From Halorhodospira halochloris (lineage in GTDB: Bacteria; Pseudomonadota; Gammaproteobacteria; Nitrococcales; Halorhodospiraceae), in assembly GCF_002356555.2 (NCBI RefSeq), contig NZ_AP017372.2, positions 2,770,561 through 2,834,560 on the forward strand: DNA of 64,000 nucleotides, read 5' to 3'. Under the pieces are notes generated by a model that saw only the letters and a program-made list of their open reading frames with translations, was not told the origin of the DNA and made no database searches. The position numbers were made by a program, and so were the translations under genes. Shown here in pieces: positions 1 to 7,710 of the stretch (positions are counted from its first letter, which is position 1; each line of letters starts with the position of its first letter).

Positions 1-2
1 CA

Positions 3-584
3 CGGCAGGCCGATGTACGGATTATCGCCGCGACCAATCGTGAGTTGATGAGCAATTGGGACAACTCCTTTCGCAGTGACCTCTATTTTCGTCTCGCCCA
101 GATACCCGTCGAGATACCCCCACTGCGTGACCGCCAAGACGACTTACCGGCTTTGATTGATTTCTTCGTCCAAAGCGCCAATCAAGAGATGGGGCTTGAA
201 CTGCAGGGAGTCAGCGATAGTGCCCTTGCTCAAGCAGGCGCACACAATTGGCCAGGCAATGTTCGCGAGCTCAAGAACACCGTTTTTCGCGCGGCTGCTA
301 AAAAACAACGCGGTATTATCGAAAGATTTGAGCTGATCGAATCAAATACTGACGCTTCTGCGCCTGATGCCGAGCAACGCCAGACAATAGACCAGCAAAT
401 CGATCAGGCTCTGCAAGCCGGTGACCTCGGCCAGTTCCTCCATGATGTCGAGCAGCGGGCCCTGCACCGCGCTTTGCACTTTCACTCCGGTAACAAGAGC
501 CGCGTTGCTGAGGCACTCGGCGTATCGCGCAACACTCTCCGCGCCCGCCTCCAGCAAACCCTAGAGCGCAGCGAGGCCGAATGA
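3..584 (+). CDS. Sigma-54-dependent NtrC-family response regulator, C-terminal part
   Basis: The gene enters from the left edge, so the receiver domain and Walker A are missing. What is visible starts in the AAA+ core with the sensor-I type stretch VRIIAATNREL, followed by the FRSDLYFRL and PLRDRQDD blocks and the WPGNVRELKN block, all typical of sigma-54 activators. The last ~25 residues form a Fis-type helix-turn-helix (NKSRVAEALGVSRNTLRARL) for enhancer binding. It overlaps the downstream kinase gene by 4 bases (ATGA), so the pair is very likely co-translated. The target genes are unknown; the barrel genes just downstream are an obvious but untested guess. Confidence 0.93.
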   Translation, partial: RQADVRIIAATNRELMSNWDNSFRSDLYFRLAQIPVEIPPLRDRQDDLPALIDFFVQSANQEMGLELQGVSDSALAQAGAHNWPGNVRELKNTVFRAAAKKQRGIIERFELIESNTDASAPDAEQRQTIDQQIDQALQAGDLGQFLHDVEQRALHRALHFHSGNKSRVAEALGVSRNTLRARLQQTLERSEAE

Positions 585-2080
585 TGACATGGCGCCCTCG
601 CAGCTTAGCCATTCGGCTCAGTGCCACTTTTCTAGCCCTGACCTTGGCCATTGCGGTGCCGATTACCTTGATCTTCGATCACTTTGCTCAGCACCTAATC
701 AAGGATCGTGTCGAGCAGGTCATTGAGCAATCCCACCAAACCGGCGTCTTAGACTCCGATGACCTCGCCGCCGGCTTCTCCTCAGTAAGGTTCGCTGCAG
801 TCGCCATGGTATCCCTAACCTCTCTGCTAGCAGCCTTCTTCGGGGCCTGGGTTGCCTTTCGCTGGCGCAGCAGCCTGCAAGCGATAGTACAACGTGGCCG
901 GCGGCAAGCAAATCTAGTCCAACCCTCGATTAGGCCACCTGAGAACTGCTCATTCGTTGATCATCAGCCGCGCCAAACCGACGAATTAGCGGAGCTAGAA
1001 GATCAGCTTATTCACACTTTGGAGCGGCTGAGTCGCTCGCAGTGGCTGCTTGATAGTGTCGATGACATAGTCATCCTCGCCGATATTAGTGGCTATGTCC
1101 GCCACGGCAACGCCGCCATGGGCACAGCCTGCGCCTGCTGCCCGGTGCCAAACTGCAACAGCGTCCATGTCGCCTCAATAATCGGCAACCGGCTTTGGCA
1201 GCGCATCCATAGCATCCTGAGTCAGGGCCGCTCAGCGACGATAGAGGATGAAGTCAGAATCGCTGGTCGTGACTTTCCAGCACTTATCTCTTTACGGATG
1301 CAGGACGGCCATGCCGTTATTAAGATCACCGATCTGACCGAGTACCGCCGGCTTAAAGAGCACATGGAAAAGTTGCAGGCGCTATCAACCTTGGGGGAGA
1401 TGTCGACGGAACTAGCTCACGAGATAAAAAACAACATCGTTCCGGTCAAGCTACTCTGCGAGCTCGCCCCCATGAATGAGAGCGATAGAGATTCAGTGCT
1501 GCGCTCGCTCGATCACATACACAATCTTGTCCACGATTTCATGGACTTCGGTTCCGGCAAATCGAGTAATAGTAAAGTCCTCGCCCTCAGTAGTGCCCTA
1601 GAGAGCTGGACTGAGGTATTGCGCACCAACGCCAAAAGAAAGGGGGTAAGACTCGAGGTCGACGCTCCAGACACTGAGGTTCAGCTACCATCAGGGTTGC
1701 GAGTGGTTTATGCCAATCTAGTCCGCAACGCTATCCAGGCTGCACCTGCAGATGGTTATGTTAAAGTTCATGCCTGTTTGGATGATCACGGCACCCTGGA
1801 GCTGAGCATTGCTGATAACGGCGAAGGCATACCAGAGCACATTCGCGAGCGGATCTTTGAGCCGTTCGCGACTACTCGCGCCGAAGGTACCGGCCTGGGT
1901 CTGGCCCTGGTTGAACGCTACGTCCATGAGGCCGGCGGATACGTTACCTGCGAGTCGCAGCCTCAGCAGGGCAGCACCTTCCGTATCTCCTGGCCACAGG
2001 CGGCACGCGCTGATGCTGACAGTGGCGCTGGCAGTTTTAGCAACTCTAATCACCATAGCGCCGGCAAAAGCCGAGGATGA
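581..2080 (+). CDS. Membrane sensor histidine kinase (NtrB/NtrY type) with a PAS-like sensor domain carrying a Cys cluster
   Basis: Partner of the upstream NtrC-family regulator. Two membrane segments (about residues 10-34 and 69-93) flank a short periplasmic loop. A coiled-coil linker leads into a PAS-like region (about 150-265) that contains Cys184, Cys186, Cys187 and Cys192 in the pattern CxCCxxxxC. The H-box LAHEIKNN places the phospho-acceptor at His280. The ATPase domain shows an N-box (NLVRNAIQAA), a G1 box (IADNGEGIP) and a G2 box (GTGLGLALVERY). The H-box and ATPase are those of the NtrB/NtrY class. The Cys cluster suggests metal or redox sensing, but that is inference. Its 3' end overlaps the next gene by about 68 bases. 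Confidence 0.93.
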   Translation: MMTWRPRSLAIRLSATFLALTLAIAVPITLIFDHFAQHLIKDRVEQVIEQSHQTGVLDSDDLAAGFSSVRFAAVAMVSLTSLLAAFFGAWVAFRWRSSLQAIVQRGRRQANLVQPSIRPPENCSFVDHQPRQTDELAELEDQLIHTLERLSRSQWLLDSVDDIVILADISGYVRHGNAAMGTACACCPVPNCNSVHVASIIGNRLWQRIHSILSQGRSATIEDEVRIAGRDFPALISLRMQDGHAVIKITDLTEYRRLKEHMEKLQALSTLGEMSTELAHEIKNNIVPVKLLCELAPMNESDRDSVLRSLDHIHNLVHDFMDFGSGKSSNSKVLALSSALESWTEVLRTNAKRKGVRLEVDAPDTEVQLPSGLRVVYANLVRNAIQAAPADGYVKVHACLDDHGTLELSIADNGEGIPEHIRERIFEPFATTRAEGTGLGLALVERYVHEAGGYVTCESQPQQGSTFRISWPQAARADADSGAGSFSNSNHHSAGKSRG

Positions 2081-2600
2081 ACAACTCGGTTACGGCCTCG
2101 TTATCGATGACAGCTGGCGACTCAACTTTGGTTACGGCACCATGAAGGTGCTTGATGGCAGCTCAAGCGGCCGAGCCAACTCCATCTCACTGGCCAACGG
2201 CGCCCGGGTGGTGGCAGACAGCGGCGCAACTTGGGATTTTGAAGCCGGCTTGAGCTATGCCAAAACAGATGACCATCCCCTTACCCCAGCGGGTGAGACC
2301 ATACGCATCGGTCAAGCTGAACTCTTTAGCCAGGCGCGCAGGCTTTTCGGCTCCAGCGGTTGGTTTATGGGCTGGCATATTGGCGTAACTCGGCTAACGT
2401 TACGCCCCGACGGCGACGATAATGAACGTGACATGGATACTTCGCTGGGGGTAATCGCCGGCTGGATAAGCCCATGGGGCATCTCTTTGCAACTCGATGC
2501 CATCACCACCAGCCCCTCCCCGGATATATCAATTCCCGAACATCTGCGGGTAGAATATGAAACTCTGCAATATCGGGGCACCATAGGGATCCGCTTCTAA
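2013..2600 (+). CDS. Small outer-membrane beta-barrel protein, family not recognised
   Basis: The start was chosen at the ATG opening a clear signal peptide (MLTVALAVLATLITIAPAKA, cleavage after AKA); longer in-frame starts lie deep inside the kinase gene and give no export signal. The mature ~175-residue chain is rich in alternating aromatic/polar strands and Gly, and ends GTIGIRF with a C-terminal Phe, the usual signature for outer-membrane insertion. The size fits an 8-stranded barrel. The gene begins inside the kinase reading frame and is followed after 2 bases by another barrel gene, so all are probably one transcript. Function unknown; a lipid A-modifying barrel such as PagL is possible but I see no catalytic motif. 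Confidence 0.7.
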   Translation: MLTVALAVLATLITIAPAKAEDEQLGYGLVIDDSWRLNFGYGTMKVLDGSSSGRANSISLANGARVVADSGATWDFEAGLSYAKTDDHPLTPAGETIRIGQAELFSQARRLFGSSGWFMGWHIGVTRLTLRPDGDDNERDMDTSLGVIAGWISPWGISLQLDAITTSPSPDISIPEHLRVEYETLQYRGTIGIRF

Positions 2601-2602
2601 GT

Positions 2603-3349
2603 ATGCGCCTTCGTCTCCACTGCACCGCGGTTGCGGTAATCTTTTATGCCCTTTGTGCTCCCACGCTGGCTATTGCATCTGGGAATGAGTCACAGCCGCG
2701 CAGCCACAGTTTCGTCCAAGCTGGTCTGGGCAAAGCATTCTTTGACCGCACCTTGGCTGCTTTTCCCGGTGGTGAGAAGCCACAAAACGAGAACGGTGAT
2801 GATGCGCCAGAGCCCATAACGTATCGTCGTACACTTGGTGTAAACCTGCGCGCCTCGTGGCAAGCCGAACATGGCACCTTTTTCTTTTTCGATTACTTTG
2901 GTAGCGAAGGCTGTGTTGACGATTGCTACCGAGATGACTCTGCCGAAGGCACCAGCACCGCCTTGGAGCGTTACTTCTACGGCGCCGGCTTTAATTTGCC
3001 TGTGAGTGAGCAGATAGATCTATACGCTACGGCGAGCCGCGAGCGACACACCATTGAGAGGTGCCATGACACGGATGATCGCGACGAGCAGTGCACTACA
3101 GATCAACGCCGTGGCTACACCATAGGCGCCGGCGCAACTGCACAAATCAGTGCAACATGGTCGCTTGCTTCGCACTATGAGCGCTATTTCGGACTGAGTG
3201 ATGATGATGGGTTACAGAAGCTAGGCAATGGCAGATTAACCACCCGCCTGGAAGCAGCACTCGATGACGGCAAACGTAGCCGAGCCTATGTTGAGTATCT
3301 TTTTGAGCGCAACCGGTCAGCAAGGATCGGCTTTAGGTTTTATTACTAG
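2603..3349 (+). CDS. Outer-membrane beta-barrel protein with two Cys pairs
   Basis: It starts with a signal peptide (hydrophobic stretch about residues 6-25). The mature chain is acidic, rich in amphipathic strands, and ends RIGFRFYY, an aromatic C-terminus typical of barrel proteins. Four Cys residues sit in strongly acidic segments: Cys104/Cys108 (CVDDC) and Cys154/Cys164 (CHDTDDRDEQC). They are likely to be in loops and could make disulfides or bind metal. The gene follows the previous barrel gene by 2 bases, so it is probably co-transcribed with the two-component pair upstream. I do not recognise the family. Confidence 0.7.
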   Translation: MRLRLHCTAVAVIFYALCAPTLAIASGNESQPRSHSFVQAGLGKAFFDRTLAAFPGGEKPQNENGDDAPEPITYRRTLGVNLRASWQAEHGTFFFFDYFGSEGCVDDCYRDDSAEGTSTALERYFYGAGFNLPVSEQIDLYATASRERHTIERCHDTDDRDEQCTTDQRRGYTIGAGATAQISATWSLASHYERYFGLSDDDGLQKLGNGRLTTRLEAALDDGKRSRAYVEYLFERNRSARIGFRFYY

Positions 3350-3498
3350 ACTTTCCGAACTGCAACATTTTTCTGCTTAGCTGCAGCATTGTACTTAAAT
3401 TTCACGGCGCCCTCCACACCACCGGGGTAGCTAAATCGCGCACAAAAAGGGGGAGGCAGATGAAGGAAGAAGTCAAAGAGATTGCTCAAGGAGGGCCA

Positions 3499-4353
3499 TT
3501 ATAAGCTCCCTTCAAGTCCGATATGGACACCGTCATCCTGCCTAGGGCCAGCCAATTCTAAGCTGCGGGTAAGAATATCGGCGGCCTCTTCACGGGTGTC
3601 CACAATAGCGTCAACTTCATAACTGCCGCTGGCCAGATCGAGCCACCAGTTTCCTGAGAGGACTAGCTCTCCTCCCGTATCCCCCAACTCCCCGGTCACC
3701 CTGCCATCGGCATCGGTTACCAAGGTTGTCGTAATACCGCCTAGCCGAGCGTGTTGATCAACCGTTATAGCCGCATCATGCCATGCCAGCCGCCCATCGG
3801 CACGGTGTATATCGCCGCTATAGTCCAACTCAAGCTGATCTATTGCAAAACTAAAGGTACCCTCCAGGGCAACCTCTTCACCCCCAAATTCAGCAGCCAA
3901 GGCGCCCCAGGGTGAGGCCGGTAAGCGGCCATTCAGATCGAGCACAGTTAGCCCACCGCGATCCAACTCTGCCCTCCCTTCAGCAAAGCCGTCGACCATC
4001 GTGCCTTCGATCTCTACTACCAGGCTACCTCGCAACAGGGCGGTCGGCTGTACGCTCCAGCTAACCTGTTCCGCTTGCACCTCGGCTGTACCTAGACCCA
4101 GGACGCGTCCGTTCCAGATTGTGCCTTGCAACGAGCCGACTTCAACCTGCTGCGGTATATCAACATAGCGTTTGGCGAACTCCCAGGCTACAGCAGATGG
4201 CAGTCCAGCTATTAGAAAGGCCACATAAGCCGATAACCCCAATAGTAGCAACAACCAAAACCGCCACCCCGGCAGCCTCAAGCGCCGGCGCGAGGCTGCC
4301 TGACCAGCCCCGCTGCGCAGCCGCGACTTTCCCCCTCTTCGCAACGGCCTCAA
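3499..4353 (-). CDS. gspN: Type II secretion system protein N
   Basis: Inner-membrane-anchored periplasmic component of the type II secretion apparatus. A basic N-terminus of ~28 residues precedes a single membrane segment (about 30-52), then the family block IPQQVEVGSLQGTIWNG and a beta-rich periplasmic domain. The length (284 residues) is slightly above usual because of the Arg-rich N-terminal extension. Its start overlaps gspM by 4 bases (ATGA), and it is the last gene of a gspK-L-M-N unit. Confidence 0.85.
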   Translation of the reverse strand: MRPLRRGGKSRLRSGAGQAASRRRLRLPGWRFWLLLLLGLSAYVAFLIAGLPSAVAWEFAKRYVDIPQQVEVGSLQGTIWNGRVLGLGTAEVQAEQVSWSVQPTALLRGSLVVEIEGTMVDGFAEGRAELDRGGLTVLDLNGRLPASPWGALAAEFGGEEVALEGTFSFAIDQLELDYSGDIHRADGRLAWHDAAITVDQHARLGGITTTLVTDADGRVTGELGDTGGELVLSGNWWLDLASGSYEVDAIVDTREEAADILTRSLELAGPRQDDGVHIGLEGSL

Positions 4354-4880
4354 GAGCCAACCTCTAGTGTCAGCCGCGCATCCACCAAACCCTCCTCACC
4401 GGTTCTCTCAACAGTAAGATCACTTACCACAACGCCTCCCGCGCCTTCCAGATTATCCAGCCACTTAACCAAATCATTAAAAGGCGCCCGATCAAGCCAA
4501 ACCCTTACGCTAGATTCGCCGTCAGGCTGGACACGACTAACCTGATCATTAAGCCCAGAATGGCGGGCGCTGCGATCTACCAGCCCGAGCAGTGAGCGTC
4601 CATCGGTCACCGGCTCAGTAGCACCGGCGCCACCCTCCCCTGCGGCTTTGATTTGCTGCGCAGCATCGCGCATCCACGCCAAATCACGGCGCTGCTCTGT
4701 AACCTCCGCTCGGAGCCCTTCGGCTCGCTCGACCAACGGCTCCCAAAACCAGACATAGGGTAAGACGACAAAGGCTATAACCGCCCCACTACCAACTATC
4801 CAGCGCTCGCGAGTATTCCGCGCTGACCACCAACGCGAGATTTGATCACGAAGCTCAACTACCAGACTCGCGGGCTTCAT
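4350..4880 (-). CDS. gspM: Type II secretion system protein M
   Basis: Bitopic inner-membrane protein that partners GspL in the assembly platform. It has a short cytoplasmic segment, one membrane helix (about 28-48, WIVGSGAVIAFVVLPYVWF), a coiled-coil-like stretch, and a small periplasmic ferredoxin-like domain containing the family-typical FNDLVKWLDNLE. The 176-residue length is normal for the family. It overlaps gspL and gspN by 4 bases on each side, which indicates tight translational coupling. Confidence 0.85.
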   Translation of the reverse strand: MKPASLVVELRDQISRWWSARNTRERWIVGSGAVIAFVVLPYVWFWEPLVERAEGLRAEVTEQRRDLAWMRDAAQQIKAAGEGGAGATEPVTDGRSLLGLVDRSARHSGLNDQVSRVQPDGESSVRVWLDRAPFNDLVKWLDNLEGAGGVVVSDLTVERTGEEGLVDARLTLEVGS

Positions 4881-6112
4881 GCCGCCTCCTGACGTATCAC
4901 CAACCTACCCGCTACCCTCCCCTCACGTGCCGATGCCGAGCGGATCTCCACTGCCAAATCACTATCATCTTCCAGGGCCGCGCGCAGCATCTCCAGAGAC
5001 TCTATATCTGCAGTATTCAACTCGACTTCGAGGGCACCATCGCGCAGACGCAGACTGCGCAAATGTAACCTATCGCTGGCCAAGGCCGGTGCAGCTTGGA
5101 CCAATAAGCGACTGAGCAAGGCCTCATCATTATCCTGCTCACCACTGCCCTGAATACTGCGCAGGTGTTGCTGCATTTGCACTCGCGGATTGACCACGCG
5201 TCCATCGGGGAATGTATCACGGTAGACAGACTCGATTTCATTGCGCAACTCTTCGCGCTCTGCTGCGAGTTGATTCACCTCTACTATCTGCAGCACGACC
5301 TGTGCCAGAAGCCAAATCCCGAGCAGTGCTGCGGCCGGTCGCAACGGCCGCCACAACCAACCCCAACGCTCACGCTGTGCATAAGGCCCCTGCATAAGGT
5401 TGACTGCCCTGCTTAAGTCAAGCCGTTCGGCTAAGCGGACAAAGAGCGGCCGGTCACTCTCCTGGGCCTTGACTGGAGGCGGCTCAGGCTGCGCGGCAGG
5501 CACTGCCTCGAAGCGCTCCAGCAGCCCCTGCGGGGCCTCTATCTCGATCGCCTCCGGCGGCTGCTCAGCAGTTGCTAAAGCCGCTTCCAGGGTGATTGGT
5601 GCCGTTGCCGGCTCAAGGGCGAAGCCATCACCGCCCAAGGCCATTACCACTTGATTGCCATCAGCAATGACCTGCCAATGAGGTTCTTTCGCAGCCAAAA
5701 GCCCGTTTTCTGGGACTATAGCCGACACATCAAGACCCAACTCAGCTAGTTCCGCTTGCCAGCGTTGCATAGCGGCATGCTCGACAACCGCGGCATGGAC
5801 ACCGCCGTCACTGTCTATTCGACGGATAGCAAAGTGCAGATCTTCGATGTCGCTGGTAAGTTGCTCTTCCAGTGCGTATGGCAAGGCCTGAGCAACCCTC
5901 GCACGACTGCGCGTTGGCAGCTTGACCCGGGTAATAAGCACATCAAAGCCGCTAACAACAGCAACACAGCGCCTGTTGCCGGCCAGCTCAGCTACCTGCT
6001 CAGAACTAACTACGCCTTGCTGGGCTCCATCTGAGCCCCCGAGAGCGGTTAGCGCATATTCATAGTTGCCATCGGCCTGAGCCGGCAGGCGCAGACAGAA
6101 GATCTCAGCCAT
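4877..6112 (-). CDS. gspL: Type II secretion system protein L
   Basis: Assembly-platform protein that recruits the GspE ATPase. The N-terminal ~230 residues form the actin-like cytoplasmic domain (VLITRVKLPTRSRARVAQAL and VVEHAAMQRW blocks are typical). A membrane helix at about 257-280 is followed by a coiled coil and a C-terminal periplasmic domain that binds GspM. At 411 residues it is normal size. It lies 41 bases downstream of gspK and overlaps gspM by 4. Confidence 0.88.
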   Translation of the reverse strand: MAEIFCLRLPAQADGNYEYALTALGGSDGAQQGVVSSEQVAELAGNRRCVAVVSGFDVLITRVKLPTRSRARVAQALPYALEEQLTSDIEDLHFAIRRIDSDGGVHAAVVEHAAMQRWQAELAELGLDVSAIVPENGLLAAKEPHWQVIADGNQVVMALGGDGFALEPATAPITLEAALATAEQPPEAIEIEAPQGLLERFEAVPAAQPEPPPVKAQESDRPLFVRLAERLDLSRAVNLMQGPYAQRERWGWLWRPLRPAAALLGIWLLAQVVLQIVEVNQLAAEREELRNEIESVYRDTFPDGRVVNPRVQMQQHLRSIQGSGEQDNDEALLSRLLVQAAPALASDRLHLRSLRLRDGALEVELNTADIESLEMLRAALEDDSDLAVEIRSASAREGRVAGRLVIRQEAA

Positions 6113-6153
6113 CTTTCCGCCAGCCTCGCGCGTCTTTAAATCCTATGCGGCAA

Positions 6154-7002
6154 CTAGCCATCACACCCCCTTAACCGCCGCATAACGATATCGCCACTAG
6201 GGATATGGATCATGCTGCACTGCTGGTAAAGCCTGTCATCTTGCTCGATCAAGACCTCCAGTTGAGCATAATCACCTAGGCCGTACTCATCAGGATCCAT
6301 TTCCGCAGGCGGCGGCAAATCATAGGCCTCACGCAACCTCTCCGGCGCCAAAAAGGCGTTAAAGCGGGTTCCCTGAGCCGGCAAGGCAGTTACATACCTC
6401 GATAATGCCTGATAAGCCTCTGCTGTCATACCCCTGACCATGACCAGCTCGCCCGCACTTGCCAGACGCCGGTTGCCGGGGCGGTACGGTGGATCCTGAC
6501 GCGAATACCAATCCTCTTCAACTTCAGGATCAGCCCAGGCCCGTAGAGCATCTATCAGATCCGCAGCGTCTAGTGAGACCTCACCGTATTCGCGATTAAG
6601 GGCATCTACTAAGGAGATAAACGCCTGTTCAGTCTCTTCATCCTCTGCGTCTAACAGATTATTGAGGTTTATTCGGCAATGCAGGTCTTCCAAACGCGCC
6701 TGCACCCCCGCGCCATCGATCTCAAAGCTCAATGGCTGGGTGCGGCAGTCATCATCGAGTTGCTCTAAGGCCATCTCCTCGTCAACCCCGATCTCAAGTA
6801 GCATCTCCGCAGCGAGCGCTTCAAGACTTGCGGCGTGGAGCTGGGCCTGACCAAAGTTCTGGCTGGTTTGGGCGCGACGCATATCCAGCTGGTGGCTGGA
6901 AGTCAGCGAAACCGCGGCCACACTTGCCAGAGCAACAACGAGCAGTGCCGTAATTAAAGCCACTCCGCGCTGCTGTGTAGAAGGCCCTTGATGTCTTAAC
7001 AT
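6154..7002 (-). CDS. gspK: Type II secretion system minor pseudopilin K
   Basis: Tip pseudopilin. The N-terminus carries a prepilin peptidase site and hydrophobic helix (QRGVALITALLVVALA), followed by family blocks such as DLHCRINLNNLL and LRAWADPEVEEDWYSRQDPPYRPGN (the latter about residues 155-180). At 282 residues it is somewhat short. It is the first gene of this unit: gspJ, which normally precedes gspK, is absent, and a divergent barrel gene starts 63 bases away. The remaining gsp genes must therefore be elsewhere. Confidence 0.88.
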   Translation of the reverse strand: MLRHQGPSTQQRGVALITALLVVALASVAAVSLTSSHQLDMRRAQTSQNFGQAQLHAASLEALAAEMLLEIGVDEEMALEQLDDDCRTQPLSFEIDGAGVQARLEDLHCRINLNNLLDAEDEETEQAFISLVDALNREYGEVSLDAADLIDALRAWADPEVEEDWYSRQDPPYRPGNRRLASAGELVMVRGMTAEAYQALSRYVTALPAQGTRFNAFLAPERLREAYDLPPPAEMDPDEYGLGDYAQLEVLIEQDDRLYQQCSMIHIPSGDIVMRRLRGCDG

Positions 7003-7065
7003 GCTATATTCGATCTAAATTCTCAAAGATGTCAGCGACTGGCTGGATAAGGGGCCTGGATCATT

Positions 7066-7710
7066 TTGCCCACCAATAACCTAGCTAAACTGGCCATGGC
7101 AATTATACTGCTGTTGATTTTTTTGCTATGGCCGGCCAAGCCGCTATGGGCGTCGGAGCCGGGCAAGACCCAATTCAGGCTCTCAGCCTGGACAGTTTTT
7201 AGCCAGATAGATCTTGGCTGGTCTGATGCCAATGGCAATTCCGGCACCTGGAGTGATACAGGCGTCGGAATAGGCGCTGACTTTGCAGTCACCGCTTCAA
7301 TCTTTGACCAAGCAGGCCTACAGCTAAGGCTATCAGCCTGGATAAGCAATGCCGAAATAAGCTCTGCGGAAGACGGCGCGCGGTTCACAGCCCAAATTCC
7401 CTTTGGCGGCGAGGCCGTATCACTTCTCACATACCGTCCCACAGATACGGCCTCTCTTGAAGTAGGCATAGGGGTTGCCGGGGCACGCCTTGAGCTTGAG
7501 TCCCATAGCAATCAAATGAGAACCCTCTCATCTTGGACCAATACCTGGGGCATAGCCTACACCGGGGCCATCAACATCGACATCACAGAAAATTGGCGAA
7601 CAGGCTTGAATCTGCGTGTCATGCATTATGAGTCCCAAACCTGGCAGAACAGTTTCAGATTGGAGCCCGATCACACCTTGATCGACATTGGCCTCGGCTA
7701 CCGCTGGTAA
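7066..7710 (+). CDS. Outer-membrane beta-barrel protein, family not recognised
   Basis: The TTG start was chosen because AAGGGG lies 11 bases upstream; the alternative ATG 30 bases later has no visible ribosome-binding site. A strongly hydrophobic signal peptide ends near PLWA|SEP. The mature ~185 residues show alternating amphipathic strands and end LIDIGLGYRW, a C-terminal aromatic residue typical of outer-membrane proteins. It is divergent from gspK, and its last 183 bases are antisense to the coding end of the protease gene. Function unknown; position suggests but does not prove a link to secretion. Confidence 0.65.
   Translation: MPTNNLAKLAMAIILLLIFLLWPAKPLWASEPGKTQFRLSAWTVFSQIDLGWSDANGNSGTWSDTGVGIGADFAVTASIFDQAGLQLRLSAWISNAEISSAEDGARFTAQIPFGGEAVSLLTYRPTDTASLEVGIGVAGARLELESHSNQMRTLSSWTNTWGIAYTGAINIDITENWRTGLNLRVMHYESQTWQNSFRLEPDHTLIDIGLGYRW

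Noticed and set aside
316..651. Antisense reading frame across the response-regulator/kinase junction
   Set aside because: Low-complexity Arg/Gly-rich translation, no ribosome site, entirely antisense to a well-supported gene pair.
1809..2012. Longer N-terminus for the first barrel protein
   Set aside because: The extension lies inside the kinase catalytic domain in another frame and puts the signal peptide at residue 69, incompatible with export.
7032..7511. Leftward frame of 159 codons antisense to the barrel gene
   Set aside because: No family resemblance, and the rightward frame has a signal peptide and a barrel C-terminus.
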